From: Verrucomicrobiota bacterium
GTDB lineage: Bacteria; Verrucomicrobiota; Verrucomicrobiia; Verrucomicrobiales; DEV007
Direction of reading: 5' to 3'
Assembly: GCA_024277195.1 (NCBI GenBank)
Contig: JAJRVS010000290.1
Location: forward strand, 1-39,576
Length of the DNA stretch: 39,576 nucleotides
The notes beneath the pieces are model-generated. The model ran no database searches and was not told the DNA's origin. It worked only from the letters and a program-made list of their open reading frames with translations. A program made the translations under genes and the position numbers. Below are positions 8,423 to 15,754 of this stretch, in pieces. Numbering within the stretch: position 1 is the stretch's first letter; each line of letters opens with the position of its first letter.

Positions 8423-9121
8423 ATGCTCGAAGAACTACGCCAGGAAATTTGTCAAGCCAACCAACTGTTGGAGAGCTCGGGTTTGGTCAAACTGACCTTT
8501 GGCAATGTCAGCGGTGTCGACCGGGATCAAGGCATCTTTGGCATCAAACCCAGCGGTGTGGCTTACGCTGACTTAAAACCCGAGCAAATCGTCCTGATCG
8601 ACCTTGAGGGAAAGACTGTCGAAGGCGACCTGCGCCCCTCTTCCGATACCAAAACCCACCTCGAACTCTACCGCGCCTGGCCCTCGATTGGCGGAGTGAC
8701 ACACACTCACAGCATTCACGCCACCAGTTTCGCCCAAGCCGGGCGCCCCCTGCCCTGCCTCGGTACCACTCACGCCGATCACTTTTACGGTGAAGTTCCC
8801 GTCTGCCGTCCGCTCACTCCTGAAGAAGTCGAACAAGACTACGAGGGCCACACCGGACTCGCTATTATCGAGCACTTCGAGCAACACCACATCGATCCGG
8901 CCACCATGCCCGCCGTGCTGCAGCACCACCACGCCCCTTTTACCTGGGGGAACAATGCCATGGACTCGATCAAAAACAGCATCGCGCTGGAAGTCTGCGC
9001 AGAAATGGCTCTGTCAACCTTTCAGCTAGAGCCCTCCGCGGCCGCCATCCCCGCGCACATTTTGGAAAAACACCACCAGCGCAAACACGGAGCCAATGCC
9101 TACTACGGGCAATCCAGCTGA
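8423..9121 (+). CDS. araD: L-ribulose-5-phosphate 4-epimerase
   Basis: A 232-residue class II aldolase/epimerase, the normal AraD length. It has the phosphate-binding GNVSG at residues 27-31 and KPSGVAY, an SSDT segment, the zinc ligands in THTHS (His94 and His96) and the third metal-ligand region in HHHAPF (His168-170). It converts L-ribulose 5-phosphate to D-xylulose 5-phosphate, feeding the pentose phosphate pathway directly after AraB. The gene follows araB by 4 bases. L-fuculose-phosphate aldolase is a related alternative, but pairing with AraB and the EHFEQHHIDPATMPAVL segment favour AraD. No terminator with a T-run is visible after it. Confidence 0.93.
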   Translation: MLEELRQEICQANQLLESSGLVKLTFGNVSGVDRDQGIFGIKPSGVAYADLKPEQIVLIDLEGKTVEGDLRPSSDTKTHLELYRAWPSIGGVTHTHSIHATSFAQAGRPLPCLGTTHADHFYGEVPVCRPLTPEEVEQDYEGHTGLAIIEHFEQHHIDPATMPAVLQHHHAPFTWGNNAMDSIKNSIALEVCAEMALSTFQLEPSAAAIPAHILEKHHQRKHGANAYYGQSS

Positions 9122-9280
9122 TTCACGTTCTTCATTCTACCCTGCCGCGCCGCCGTCAGGCTCACGTGTGCCTTTTGCTGAAATCATGAATCGCTAAATT
9201 TCCCCAGCTGCCAGTTGCACATCGCCGTCGCAAGGCCAAGGTTGCCACTCGCTCAACAACGCCACCATTTTACTATCACC

Positions 9281-10657
9281 ATGTCCACACCTGTTCGCAC
9301 TCGTTTTGCCCCGTCACCTACCGGGCACCTTCACATCGGCTCCGCACGCACCGCTCTTTTCAACTGGCTGCATGCCCGCCACCACGGTGGCACTTTTGTC
9401 CTGCGCGTCGAAGACACCGATGCCGCACGTAATACCGAAGCCTCGCGTGATGCCATCCTCTCCGGCCTCGAATGGCTCGGCATGAATTGGGATGAAGGTC
9501 CGAATGTCGGCGGTGAGTATGGCCCTTATTTTCAGAGTGAACGCAATGAAATCTACGACCGCTACCTGGCTCAACTCGAAGCCGCCGGACGTTGTTACAA
9601 AGACGAAAGCGGCGCGACCCGCTTCCGCATGCCCGACGAGCCGGTCACCATCAATGACCTCATCTGTGGATCACAGACCATCAACCTGAAAGAACAAAGT
9701 GCCACCCGCTGGGATGCCAAGCTCAAAAAAGACGTGCCAGCCAACCCCGATCTGGTCATCCGCCGCGCTGACGGTTCTTATATTTTTCACTTCGTCAATG
9801 TCGTCGATGACATCGACATGAAAATCACCCACGTGATCCGCGGTGAAGACCACCTTTCCAATACCCCCAAACACGCCGCGCTGTTCGAAGCGCTCGGTGC
9901 GCCCCTTCCCGTCTTCGCCCACATCCCGCTCAATCTGAACGCCGACGGCTCCAAAATGAGCAAGCGTGATCAGGGCGCATCGATCACCGACTACATCGAA
10001 CAAGGTTTTCTGTCCTCTGCCGTGTGCAACTACATCGCCCTGCTCGGTTGGTCGCCAAAAGATGACGAGGAAATTTTCTCTCCCGAAGAACTGGTGAAAC
10101 GTTTTGATCTCAGTGGAATCAACCGCTCCAACTCCCGCTTCGATTTCAAAAAATGCCTCTGGCTCAACGGCGAACACCTGCGCCGCCTCGATGCCGATGA
10201 GCTCTTGAAAAAAGCCACTCCCTTTTTGCAGGATAAAAATATCGCCCTCGATGATGATCGCCTGCCCGCTGCCCTGCAACTCATTCGTCAACGAGCCGAG
10301 ACCCTGGAACAGATTCCTCCAGGCATCGCTCCCATTTTTGAAGACCAGATAGAAATCGATCCCGACGCCCTCGCTAAAATATCAGGCCGCGAAAATATCA
10401 TTGACGTGCTGCAAGGTCTTCACGATTCCTTTTCCGCCACCGCAGCAGGATGGAACGAAGACTCGATCAAAGCCGAGATCGTTGCCACAGCCGAAAAACT
10501 CGAGCTCAAAATGGGAGCCCTCATGCTGCCCTGCCGCATCGCCACCACCGGCAAAGCCGGAGGCCCCGACCTGATGCCCTTACTGGTTTTAATCGGACAA
10601 CAACGTGTGCTTGACCGCCTCACCACTCTCATCACAAAATTAAACTCATCATCGTAA
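9281..10657 (+). CDS. gltX: Glutamyl-tRNA synthetase
   Basis: A 458-residue class I aminoacyl-tRNA synthetase that charges tRNA-Glu in the cytoplasm. The ATP-binding HIGH-type motif is HLHIG at residues 16-20 within PSPTGHLHIGSARTALFNWL, and the KMSKR motif is SKMSKRDQGAS near residue 225. VLRVEDTD is the usual glutamate-site segment. The start at 9281 (MSTPVRTRFAPSP) was preferred over an ATG 66 bases upstream because the family begins a few residues before RFAPSPTG. The C-terminal anticodon-binding part is present. Whether it is discriminating or also charges tRNA-Gln cannot be told here. The 159 bases between araD and gltX hold no recognisable element. Confidence 0.95.
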   Translation: MSTPVRTRFAPSPTGHLHIGSARTALFNWLHARHHGGTFVLRVEDTDAARNTEASRDAILSGLEWLGMNWDEGPNVGGEYGPYFQSERNEIYDRYLAQLEAAGRCYKDESGATRFRMPDEPVTINDLICGSQTINLKEQSATRWDAKLKKDVPANPDLVIRRADGSYIFHFVNVVDDIDMKITHVIRGEDHLSNTPKHAALFEALGAPLPVFAHIPLNLNADGSKMSKRDQGASITDYIEQGFLSSAVCNYIALLGWSPKDDEEIFSPEELVKRFDLSGINRSNSRFDFKKCLWLNGEHLRRLDADELLKKATPFLQDKNIALDDDRLPAALQLIRQRAETLEQIPPGIAPIFEDQIEIDPDALAKISGRENIIDVLQGLHDSFSATAAGWNEDSIKAEIVATAEKLELKMGALMLPCRIATTGKAGGPDLMPLLVLIGQQRVLDRLTTLITKLNSSS

Positions 10658-10782
10658 CCCGATGATGCCTCCTAGCTGTCCGCTTCAGCTCCTTGCCCAT
10701 GAACAGTCACCCGGGACAACACACATCACTCCCCTCCACCATTAGTGATTCACAACATTTCAGGGCTCGTTTTCAAATAAAC

Positions 10783-10844
10783 ATCAGTGCTTATCAGCGA
10801 TAATCAGTGGTTTAAAAATTTGTTACCCACTGATGGACACTGAT
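10783..10844. repeat. Triple ATCAGTG phrases facing two CACTGAT phrases
   Basis: ATCAGTG-like words start at 10783, 10793 and 10803, each 10 bases apart, and the third is followed by GTTTAAAAATT. Two inverted words, CACTGAT, start at 10828 and 10838, again 10 bases apart. Together they form an imperfect inverted repeat upstream of aroE. The remaining part of the 264-base gltX-aroE gap shows no other recognisable element. Confidence 0.6.
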
Positions 10845-10849
10845 ATTAA
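10820..10849 (+). promoter_or_regulatory. Possible aroE promoter overlapping the repeat
   Basis: TTGTTA (10820-10825) and TATTAA (10844-10849) are separated by 18 bases, about 70 bases upstream of the aroE ATG. The spacer contains the inverted CACTGAT words. Such boxes arise by chance in AT-rich DNA, so this is only a candidate. Confidence 0.3.
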
Positions 10850-10921
10850 TATAAAATCATGTTTTCTTCTTTAAAATAGGCATTTCACTTTAATCCTTCA
10901 TCATTAACAATTATACCCACC

Positions 10922-11860
10922 ATGAGCACAGCCAAAGACCTCTACTCATTTGACGATCTCTGCAAGTGGTCACCATCCACCAGTCAACTCCAGCCCCCCG
11001 CTCGATTGAGCGTATTTGGTGATCCCGTCGCCCACTCCCGCTCGCCGCAAATGCACAACCCGGCCCTGCTGGACGTCGGTATCGATGCCCAATACGTGCG
11101 CCTGCACATTCATCCCGAAGAACTACAACCAGCCCTACAGCAGTTAAAAGAACAAAACTTCATCGGCACCAATCTCACCATCCCCCACAAAGCCGCCGCG
11201 ATTGAGTTCATGGATGACATCGACGAGACCGCTCGCCGCATCGGCGCGGTCAACACCGTGCTGGTTGAAGACCAAAAATTGATCGGCTTCAACAGTGACG
11301 GCCCCGGTTTTTCCCGAGCCATCCGCGAAGAATTCTCCGTCGATTTGCGCGACTTGCGCATCCTCATCATCGGTGCCGGCGGAGGCGCCGGGCGCGCTGT
11401 AGCGGTTCAGGCTTCAATGGATCATTGCGAACGTCTGGTGCTCGCCAATCGCACCACCCAAAAAGCCGAGTCTCTCGCAGCGGAGCTTGCTCCTTTTTTC
11501 AAGGAAGATCGGATCGCCGGTCCGATGGAACGCCTCGAAGCGATCTCAATGGACGAAGCCGCACTGGCCGCACAAATGGACAACATCGACCTGATTGTCA
11601 ACGCCACCTCGCTGGGAATGAAACGCAGTGACCCCGAAGTCTTATCCTCCCACCTGATCCAACCCCATCAATTCATCTACGACATGGTTTACAGCCCGTC
11701 ACGCACCCACCTGATCTCGCAAGCGGAAAATGCAGGGGCTCGCGCCGCGAATGGCCTCTCCATGCTGCTCCACCAGGGCGCGATCTCATTTGAATACTGG
11801 TTCAACCGCGAAGCCCCGCTGGAAGCGATGCGCAAAGGACTCAAAGAATCATTTGATTAA
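10922..11860 (+). CDS. aroE: Shikimate dehydrogenase
   Basis: A 312-residue NADP-dependent shikimate dehydrogenase, reducing 3-dehydroshikimate to shikimate in aromatic amino-acid synthesis. Shikimate-site motifs are GDPVAHSRSPQMHN (residues 33-46, Ser39 and Ser41), NLTIPHK with catalytic Lys90, AVNTV with Asn111 and GFNSDG with Asp126. The nucleotide-binding loop is GAGGGAGRA, followed by LANRT, and the C-terminal YDMVYSP and NGLSMLLHQG are conserved. It has an extra N-terminal stretch of about 28 residues compared with the usual 270-residue enzyme; no internal Met gives a better start because the next in-frame Met falls inside the first motif. The start is CACC-ATG without a Shine-Dalgarno sequence. 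Confidence 0.94.
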   Translation: MSTAKDLYSFDDLCKWSPSTSQLQPPARLSVFGDPVAHSRSPQMHNPALLDVGIDAQYVRLHIHPEELQPALQQLKEQNFIGTNLTIPHKAAAIEFMDDIDETARRIGAVNTVLVEDQKLIGFNSDGPGFSRAIREEFSVDLRDLRILIIGAGGGAGRAVAVQASMDHCERLVLANRTTQKAESLAAELAPFFKEDRIAGPMERLEAISMDEAALAAQMDNIDLIVNATSLGMKRSDPEVLSSHLIQPHQFIYDMVYSPSRTHLISQAENAGARAANGLSMLLHQGAISFEYWFNREAPLEAMRKGLKESFD

Positions 11861-11930
11861 GGCTGCGTAACAAAAAAATGCTGGCAAAGATCCGCTCTCA
11901 GGAGCATCTTAACGAAACAGAATAAGCCCC

Positions 11931-13955
11931 ATGCAACCTCCTACAATTCACCCCTCCCCGTTACGCAAAGAGGTTGTCATTCTGTTTTTAATGACCCTGC
12001 TCTGTCATTCTCCACTTCCTGCCGCTGACGACTTACGTGTCTTACCCACCGACTTCAATTCGGACAAAAAACAGCAAATGATGCGAAGCTACCTTCGCCA
12101 ACTCACCCACCAGCGGCTCGACCAACGACTGGAAGAAATCGAACAACTCAAGAGTCAGGAACAAATCGAAACCTACCAGAAAAAACTCCAGGCATTCTTT
12201 TTGCAAAACATCGGCGGACCGCCTCCCAAAACCCCGCTGAACGCACAAGTCACCGGCCAGCATGACTACCCGGATTACTCAGTCGAAAATATCATCTTTG
12301 AATCCCATCCCGGTTTTTTTGTCACCGCCAATCTCTACCTGCCCAAAAACAAAGGGCCTCACCCCGGCATCTTGCTGCCCTGCGGACACAGTTCCAACGG
12401 CAAAGCCGCCGAGCCCTATCAAAAAGCCTCCATCCTGCTAGCTCAAAACGGCTTTGTTGTGCTTTGCTGGGACCCCATTGGACAGGGCGAACGCCTACAG
12501 TTGTTAAACCTAGCAAACGCTCCTCAAGGAACTTCCGAACACATGAGCGAAGGCGTCGCCCCGATCTTGCTCGGCCGAGGCCTCTCCACCTACATGATCT
12601 GGGACGGCATGCGCGCCATTGACTACCTGCAATCCCGCCCAGAAGTGATCCCTGATAAAATAGGCAGCACCGGCATCTCCGGCGGAGGCAACTTAACCGC
12701 CATGCTGATGGCGCTCGATCCCCGCATCAAAGCGGCCGCCCCCGGATGTTTCATCACCACCACCCGGATCAAAAACGAAAAACCCGGCCCCGGTGATGCC
12801 GAACAGAATATTTTCAGCCAAACCGCAGCAGGCCTCGACCACCCCGACTTCGCTATTATCCGCGCCCCGCAGCCCACCCTCATCCTCGCTGCCACCCAGG
12901 ATTTTGTTCCCATTGAAGGAAGCTGGATCGCCTACCGCCAGGCCAAACGAATCTACGGACGACTGGGTTTCCCCGAACGCATGCGCTTGGTGGAGGCCGA
13001 CGTGAAACACGGATTTGACCGCCCGCTTCGCGAAGCCACCACCCGCTTCATGATGCGCTACCTGCTCAACACCCCCTCGGAGATCAGCGAAGCGAACGAA
13101 GTCCCGATTGCCCCCGACGCCGATCTCTACGCCACACCCGAAGGTCAGGTTTTAAAACTACCTAATGCGCGATCCATCTTCCAGGTTAATCAAGACTTCT
13201 CTCATCAACTGCGCAAAAAACGAGAACAATTCCAAAACACAAATACGAGTAAAAACATGCTCGAAAAAGTCCGCCAACTCAGCAACATTCGTCCATTGGA
13301 TGAAATCCCTGCACTCAAAAAACAAAACCTCAGTCAAATTCAATTGAACGGATTCAGCGGAGAAAAACTCCTACTTACACCCGAGCCAGGCATCGTTTTA
13401 CCCGCGATCAAATTCCAACCCATCAAATCCACCGGCGAGCCCATACTCTACCTCAACGAACAAGGCAAAACCGCCGATCTCCAAACCCTCGTCGCCCTGC
13501 TCAAAAAAGGTCACCCCGTCCTGGCCGTCGATATCCGTGATACCGGAGAAACCCGCACCCATAACTGGCGCTACGGCCAAGCCGCTGAAATCACCGGTCC
13601 CGCCACCGCCGAATTTTTCATCGCTTACATGCTGGGGAAATCCTACCTCGGCATGAGAGCCGAAGACATCCTCAACTGCGCCCGCTATTTGTCAGAAGAA
13701 AACGGTGCTCCTCAAAAAATCAAATTGATCGTCGCCGGAACTTCCGATGAGCTGTCTCCTCCCGCCCTACACGCAGCGGCCTTGGAACCACAGCTCTTCT
13801 CCTCCACCGAATTCGAGAATTCACTGGAAACCTGGCAGAAAGTCATCGACACTCCTGTCACCAAAAATCGCTTGATCAATACGGTTCATGGCGCACTCGA
13901 ATTTTACGATTTGCCTGACCTGAACTCATTGATCAATAAAAATTCTCCCGAATAA
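11931..13955 (+). CDS. Secreted alpha/beta hydrolase, acetylxylan-esterase-like, internally duplicated
   Basis: A 674-residue exported protein; a hydrophobic segment near residues 17-31 (VILFLMTLLCHSPLPAA) acts as signal peptide. The first alpha/beta hydrolase domain has the oxyanion-side HPGILLPCGHSSNGK, the GFVVLCWDPIGQGE strand and the nucleophile elbow GISGGGN near residue 248, then PTLILAATQDFVP and a late KHGFDRP that could supply the acid and His. The second half repeats the layout (GHPVLAVDIRDTGETR, a GMRAEDIL helix, KLIVAGTSDEL, ALHAAALEP) but has no GxSxG elbow, so it is probably non-catalytic. Related proteins in Verrucomicrobia and Planctomycetes are annotated as acetylxylan esterases; the substrate here is inferred to be plant or algal polysaccharide ester. 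The PIG-L gene follows by 34 bases. Confidence 0.75.
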   Translation: MQPPTIHPSPLRKEVVILFLMTLLCHSPLPAADDLRVLPTDFNSDKKQQMMRSYLRQLTHQRLDQRLEEIEQLKSQEQIETYQKKLQAFFLQNIGGPPPKTPLNAQVTGQHDYPDYSVENIIFESHPGFFVTANLYLPKNKGPHPGILLPCGHSSNGKAAEPYQKASILLAQNGFVVLCWDPIGQGERLQLLNLANAPQGTSEHMSEGVAPILLGRGLSTYMIWDGMRAIDYLQSRPEVIPDKIGSTGISGGGNLTAMLMALDPRIKAAAPGCFITTTRIKNEKPGPGDAEQNIFSQTAAGLDHPDFAIIRAPQPTLILAATQDFVPIEGSWIAYRQAKRIYGRLGFPERMRLVEADVKHGFDRPLREATTRFMMRYLLNTPSEISEANEVPIAPDADLYATPEGQVLKLPNARSIFQVNQDFSHQLRKKREQFQNTNTSKNMLEKVRQLSNIRPLDEIPALKKQNLSQIQLNGFSGEKLLLTPEPGIVLPAIKFQPIKSTGEPILYLNEQGKTADLQTLVALLKKGHPVLAVDIRDTGETRTHNWRYGQAAEITGPATAEFFIAYMLGKSYLGMRAEDILNCARYLSEENGAPQKIKLIVAGTSDELSPPALHAAALEPQLFSSTEFENSLETWQKVIDTPVTKNRLINTVHGALEFYDLPDLNSLINKNSPE

Positions 13956-13989
13956 TCTCAATAAACTCCAAAAAAAACTCCGATCACTT

Positions 13990-14922
13990 ATGAAACGCCG
14001 CGCCTTTTTCCCTCTTGCATTGAGCCTCGCCGCTCTATCCTCCACTCTTGTCAGTCCCTCTCTTTTGGCTGCCGACAAAGATGCCAAAGATGACGGCAAA
14101 CTGCGCATCATCTGTTTTGGAGCCCATCCCGATGACGCCGAATACAAAAGCGGAGGCACCGCAGCCAAATGGGCAGCCATGGGCCATCACGTCAAAATGG
14201 TCTCCGTTACCAACGGCGATATCGGACATTGGAAGGAAGCCGGTGGCGCGCTGGCCAAACGCCGCACTCACGAAGCTGCAGAAACTTCAAAAATCCTCGG
14301 CAGCACCTCCAAAGTGATGGATATCCACGACGGGGAACTGATGCCTACCTTGGAAAATCGCAAACGCATCGTGCGCCTGATCCGCGAATGGAATGCCGAC
14401 ATCGTCATTGCTCACCGTCCTTGGGATTACCACCCGGATCACCGTTATGTTGGCATTCTGCTACAGGACGCCGCCTTCATGGTTGCCGTTCCATTTTTCT
14501 GCCCCGATACCCCGGCGCTGAAAAAAAACCCGGTTTTCCTCTACTCCAGCGACCGCTTTCAGAAACCCTACCCCTTCACCCCCACCATCGCCGTTGACAT
14601 CGATGACGTCATGGATCAAAAAGTCCGTGCCGTGGAGCAACTGCGCACCCAGAATTATGAAGGTGGCGTTTTTGGCAGTGACGAAAAAATGGCAAAAATT
14701 CCCTCACCTGATGATAAGGAAGCCCGCTTTGAATACATGAAAAAAAGCTGGAGCCGTCGCAATGGCCGGGAGGCAGACAAATACCGTGACCTGCTGATCA
14801 AATACTACGGCAAAGAACACGGCGAAAAAGTCAAACACGCCGAGACTTTCGAAATTTGCGAATACGGCCGCCAACCCAGCGCAGCCGATATCAAAAAACT
14901 GTTCCCCTTTTACGGAAAATGA
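13990..14922 (+). CDS. PIG-L (LmbE-like) family deacetylase, exported
   Basis: A 310-residue PIG-L/LmbE zinc hydrolase. A signal peptide (FFPLALSLAALSSTLVSPSL, cleavage near LAA) is followed by the metal motif AHPDDAE, then SVTNGDIGHW, and later HRPWDYHPDHRYVG with the third metal-ligand His in HPDH. Such enzymes remove N-acyl groups, typically from N-acetylglucosamine-type sugars. Clustering with an esterase suggests secreted carbohydrate modification or breakdown. The stop overlaps the next start in ATGA, implying translational coupling to the small gene at 14919. Confidence 0.87.
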   Translation: MKRRAFFPLALSLAALSSTLVSPSLLAADKDAKDDGKLRIICFGAHPDDAEYKSGGTAAKWAAMGHHVKMVSVTNGDIGHWKEAGGALAKRRTHEAAETSKILGSTSKVMDIHDGELMPTLENRKRIVRLIREWNADIVIAHRPWDYHPDHRYVGILLQDAAFMVAVPFFCPDTPALKKNPVFLYSSDRFQKPYPFTPTIAVDIDDVMDQKVRAVEQLRTQNYEGGVFGSDEKMAKIPSPDDKEARFEYMKKSWSRRNGREADKYRDLLIKYYGKEHGEKVKHAETFEICEYGRQPSAADIKKLFPFYGK

Positions 14923-15107
14923 GTGAGCCGGAGCTTAATGATAAAAACTCCGATCCGTCCGTGCAGCTGACGGACGGAGAAAGCTCCTCGACTAAGCCTG
15001 TCGAGCCAAAAAAAGCAGACTCACCTGCCGAGCTCAGCGCCGAAGAGCAAATGGCGCTCTACGAAAAATCCCTCAAAGAAGACGACTGGGGCCACCAACC
15101 CTGTTGA
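14919..15107 (+). CDS. Small acidic protein ending in WGHQPC
   Basis: A 62-residue hydrophilic protein, rich in Glu, Asp, Ser and Pro, with no membrane segment. Its start overlaps the PIG-L stop in ATGA, which supports it as a real gene. The first half looks disordered, and a helix (SAEEQMALYEKSLKEDDWG) leads to a terminal HQPC. The terminal Cys and Trp could be a binding or modification site; no known family is recognised. A small palindrome (CCTGTT/AACAGG, 15100-15112) spans the stop codon. An earlier in-frame ATG at 14856 lies inside the PIG-L gene and is unlikely. Confidence 0.6.
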   Translation: MSEPELNDKNSDPSVQLTDGESSSTKPVEPKKADSPAELSAEEQMALYEKSLKEDDWGHQPC

Positions 15108-15119
15108 ACAGGATCAAGG

Positions 15120-15551
15120 CTAATCATCCCTGAGCACTTGACGAATTTTTTCGAGTAAAGCCTGCCACACTTCTGGCTCAAACCTCCATCTAGCGATTCG
15201 CAAAGACTGGGCACGGTCAAACGACCTGTATGCAATCACGATGCAATCCCCGTATTCAGCGAAATGAGCTTCATTCTCGCGATTCACGATCACTGATTTG
15301 CCATCACGGTACCAAGCTGATACGACCTCTTTATCAACCCGGACTTCTTCGATTCGGCTTTTCGCTTGCCCGGAATACAAGTTCAATAGAATCCCCAGCA
15401 ATAAAGGTAAAACTAATAAATTCCTAAAAACAGCAAAATCAGCTATCAGTGCAATGAAATAAATAGCCAAAAAAGCCCCTCCTAGGTATTTCGCAATCAC
15501 AAACCTTGAATTCCTGCTGGCTTTAAATGTTACGCTTAGCGACCGGTTCAT
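15120..15551 (-). CDS. Hypothetical membrane protein with two TM segments
   Basis: A 143-residue protein with two hydrophobic segments at roughly residues 19-55 (YLGGAFLAIYFIALIADFAVF, then LLVLPLLLGILLNLY), followed by a soluble domain with WYRDGKSVIVNRENEAHFAEYGDCIVIAY. The layout (short N-terminus, hairpin of two helices, beta-rich C-terminus) resembles YcxB-like or pleckstrin-like membrane proteins, but the match is only by layout. The ATG at 15551 was preferred; a GTG at 15572 would add 7 residues but overlaps the repeat. It converges with the small acidic gene. Confidence 0.6.
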   Translation of the reverse strand: MNRSLSVTFKASRNSRFVIAKYLGGAFLAIYFIALIADFAVFRNLLVLPLLLGILLNLYSGQAKSRIEEVRVDKEVVSAWYRDGKSVIVNRENEAHFAEYGDCIVIAYRSFDRAQSLRIARWRFEPEVWQALLEKIRQVLRDD

Positions 15552-15569
15552 AAAAACTAAAAAATTAAC

Positions 15570-15596
15570 CACTGATTTTCACTGATAAACACTGAC
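15570..15596 (-). repeat. Triple CACTGAT phrase repeat upstream of membrane gene
   Basis: Words CACTGAT, CACTGAT and CACTGAC start at 15570, 15580 and 15590. Read on the minus strand they are three ATCAGTG-type phrases ending in GTGGTTAA, the same design and spacing as at 5572 and 10783. They lie 19 bases upstream of the membrane-protein ATG. Confidence 0.6.
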
Positions 15597-15672
15597 CTTT
15601 CAAACTGACGTCTCATCCTTTCACTCTGGAAATCCCAAACCCCATTGTTAAAAAATATCCTAAATTCTCTTA

Positions 15673-15700
15673 TTTCGTGTTTTTCGTAACTTTCGTGGTT
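15673..15700 (+). repeat. Triple 9-bp TTTCGTG phrase repeat
   Basis: TTTCGTG, TTTCGTA and TTTCGTG recur every 9 bases (CGTR at 15676, 15685 and 15694), ending in GTGGTTAAACCC. A partial ATTCGTAGTTCAACCC follows at 15712. It sits in the gap between the membrane gene and the ribF 3' end. Confidence 0.55.
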
Positions 15701-15754
15701 AAACCCATTTTATTCGTAGTTCAACCCAGTCATGGCCCCAACCCTCTCCCCGCC

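Noticed and set aside
9671-10291. Minus-strand frame of 206 codons opposite gltX
   Set aside because: It is antisense to the KMSKR part of glutamyl-tRNA synthetase and has no motif of its own.
10661-10744. 27-codon ORF after gltX
   Set aside because: Too short, no ribosome binding site, and the product shows no pattern suggesting a peptide.
5572-15700. Triple-phrase repeats read as a CRISPR array
   Set aside because: Phrases are 7-10 bases with 2-3 base separators, three per site, and there are no cas genes.
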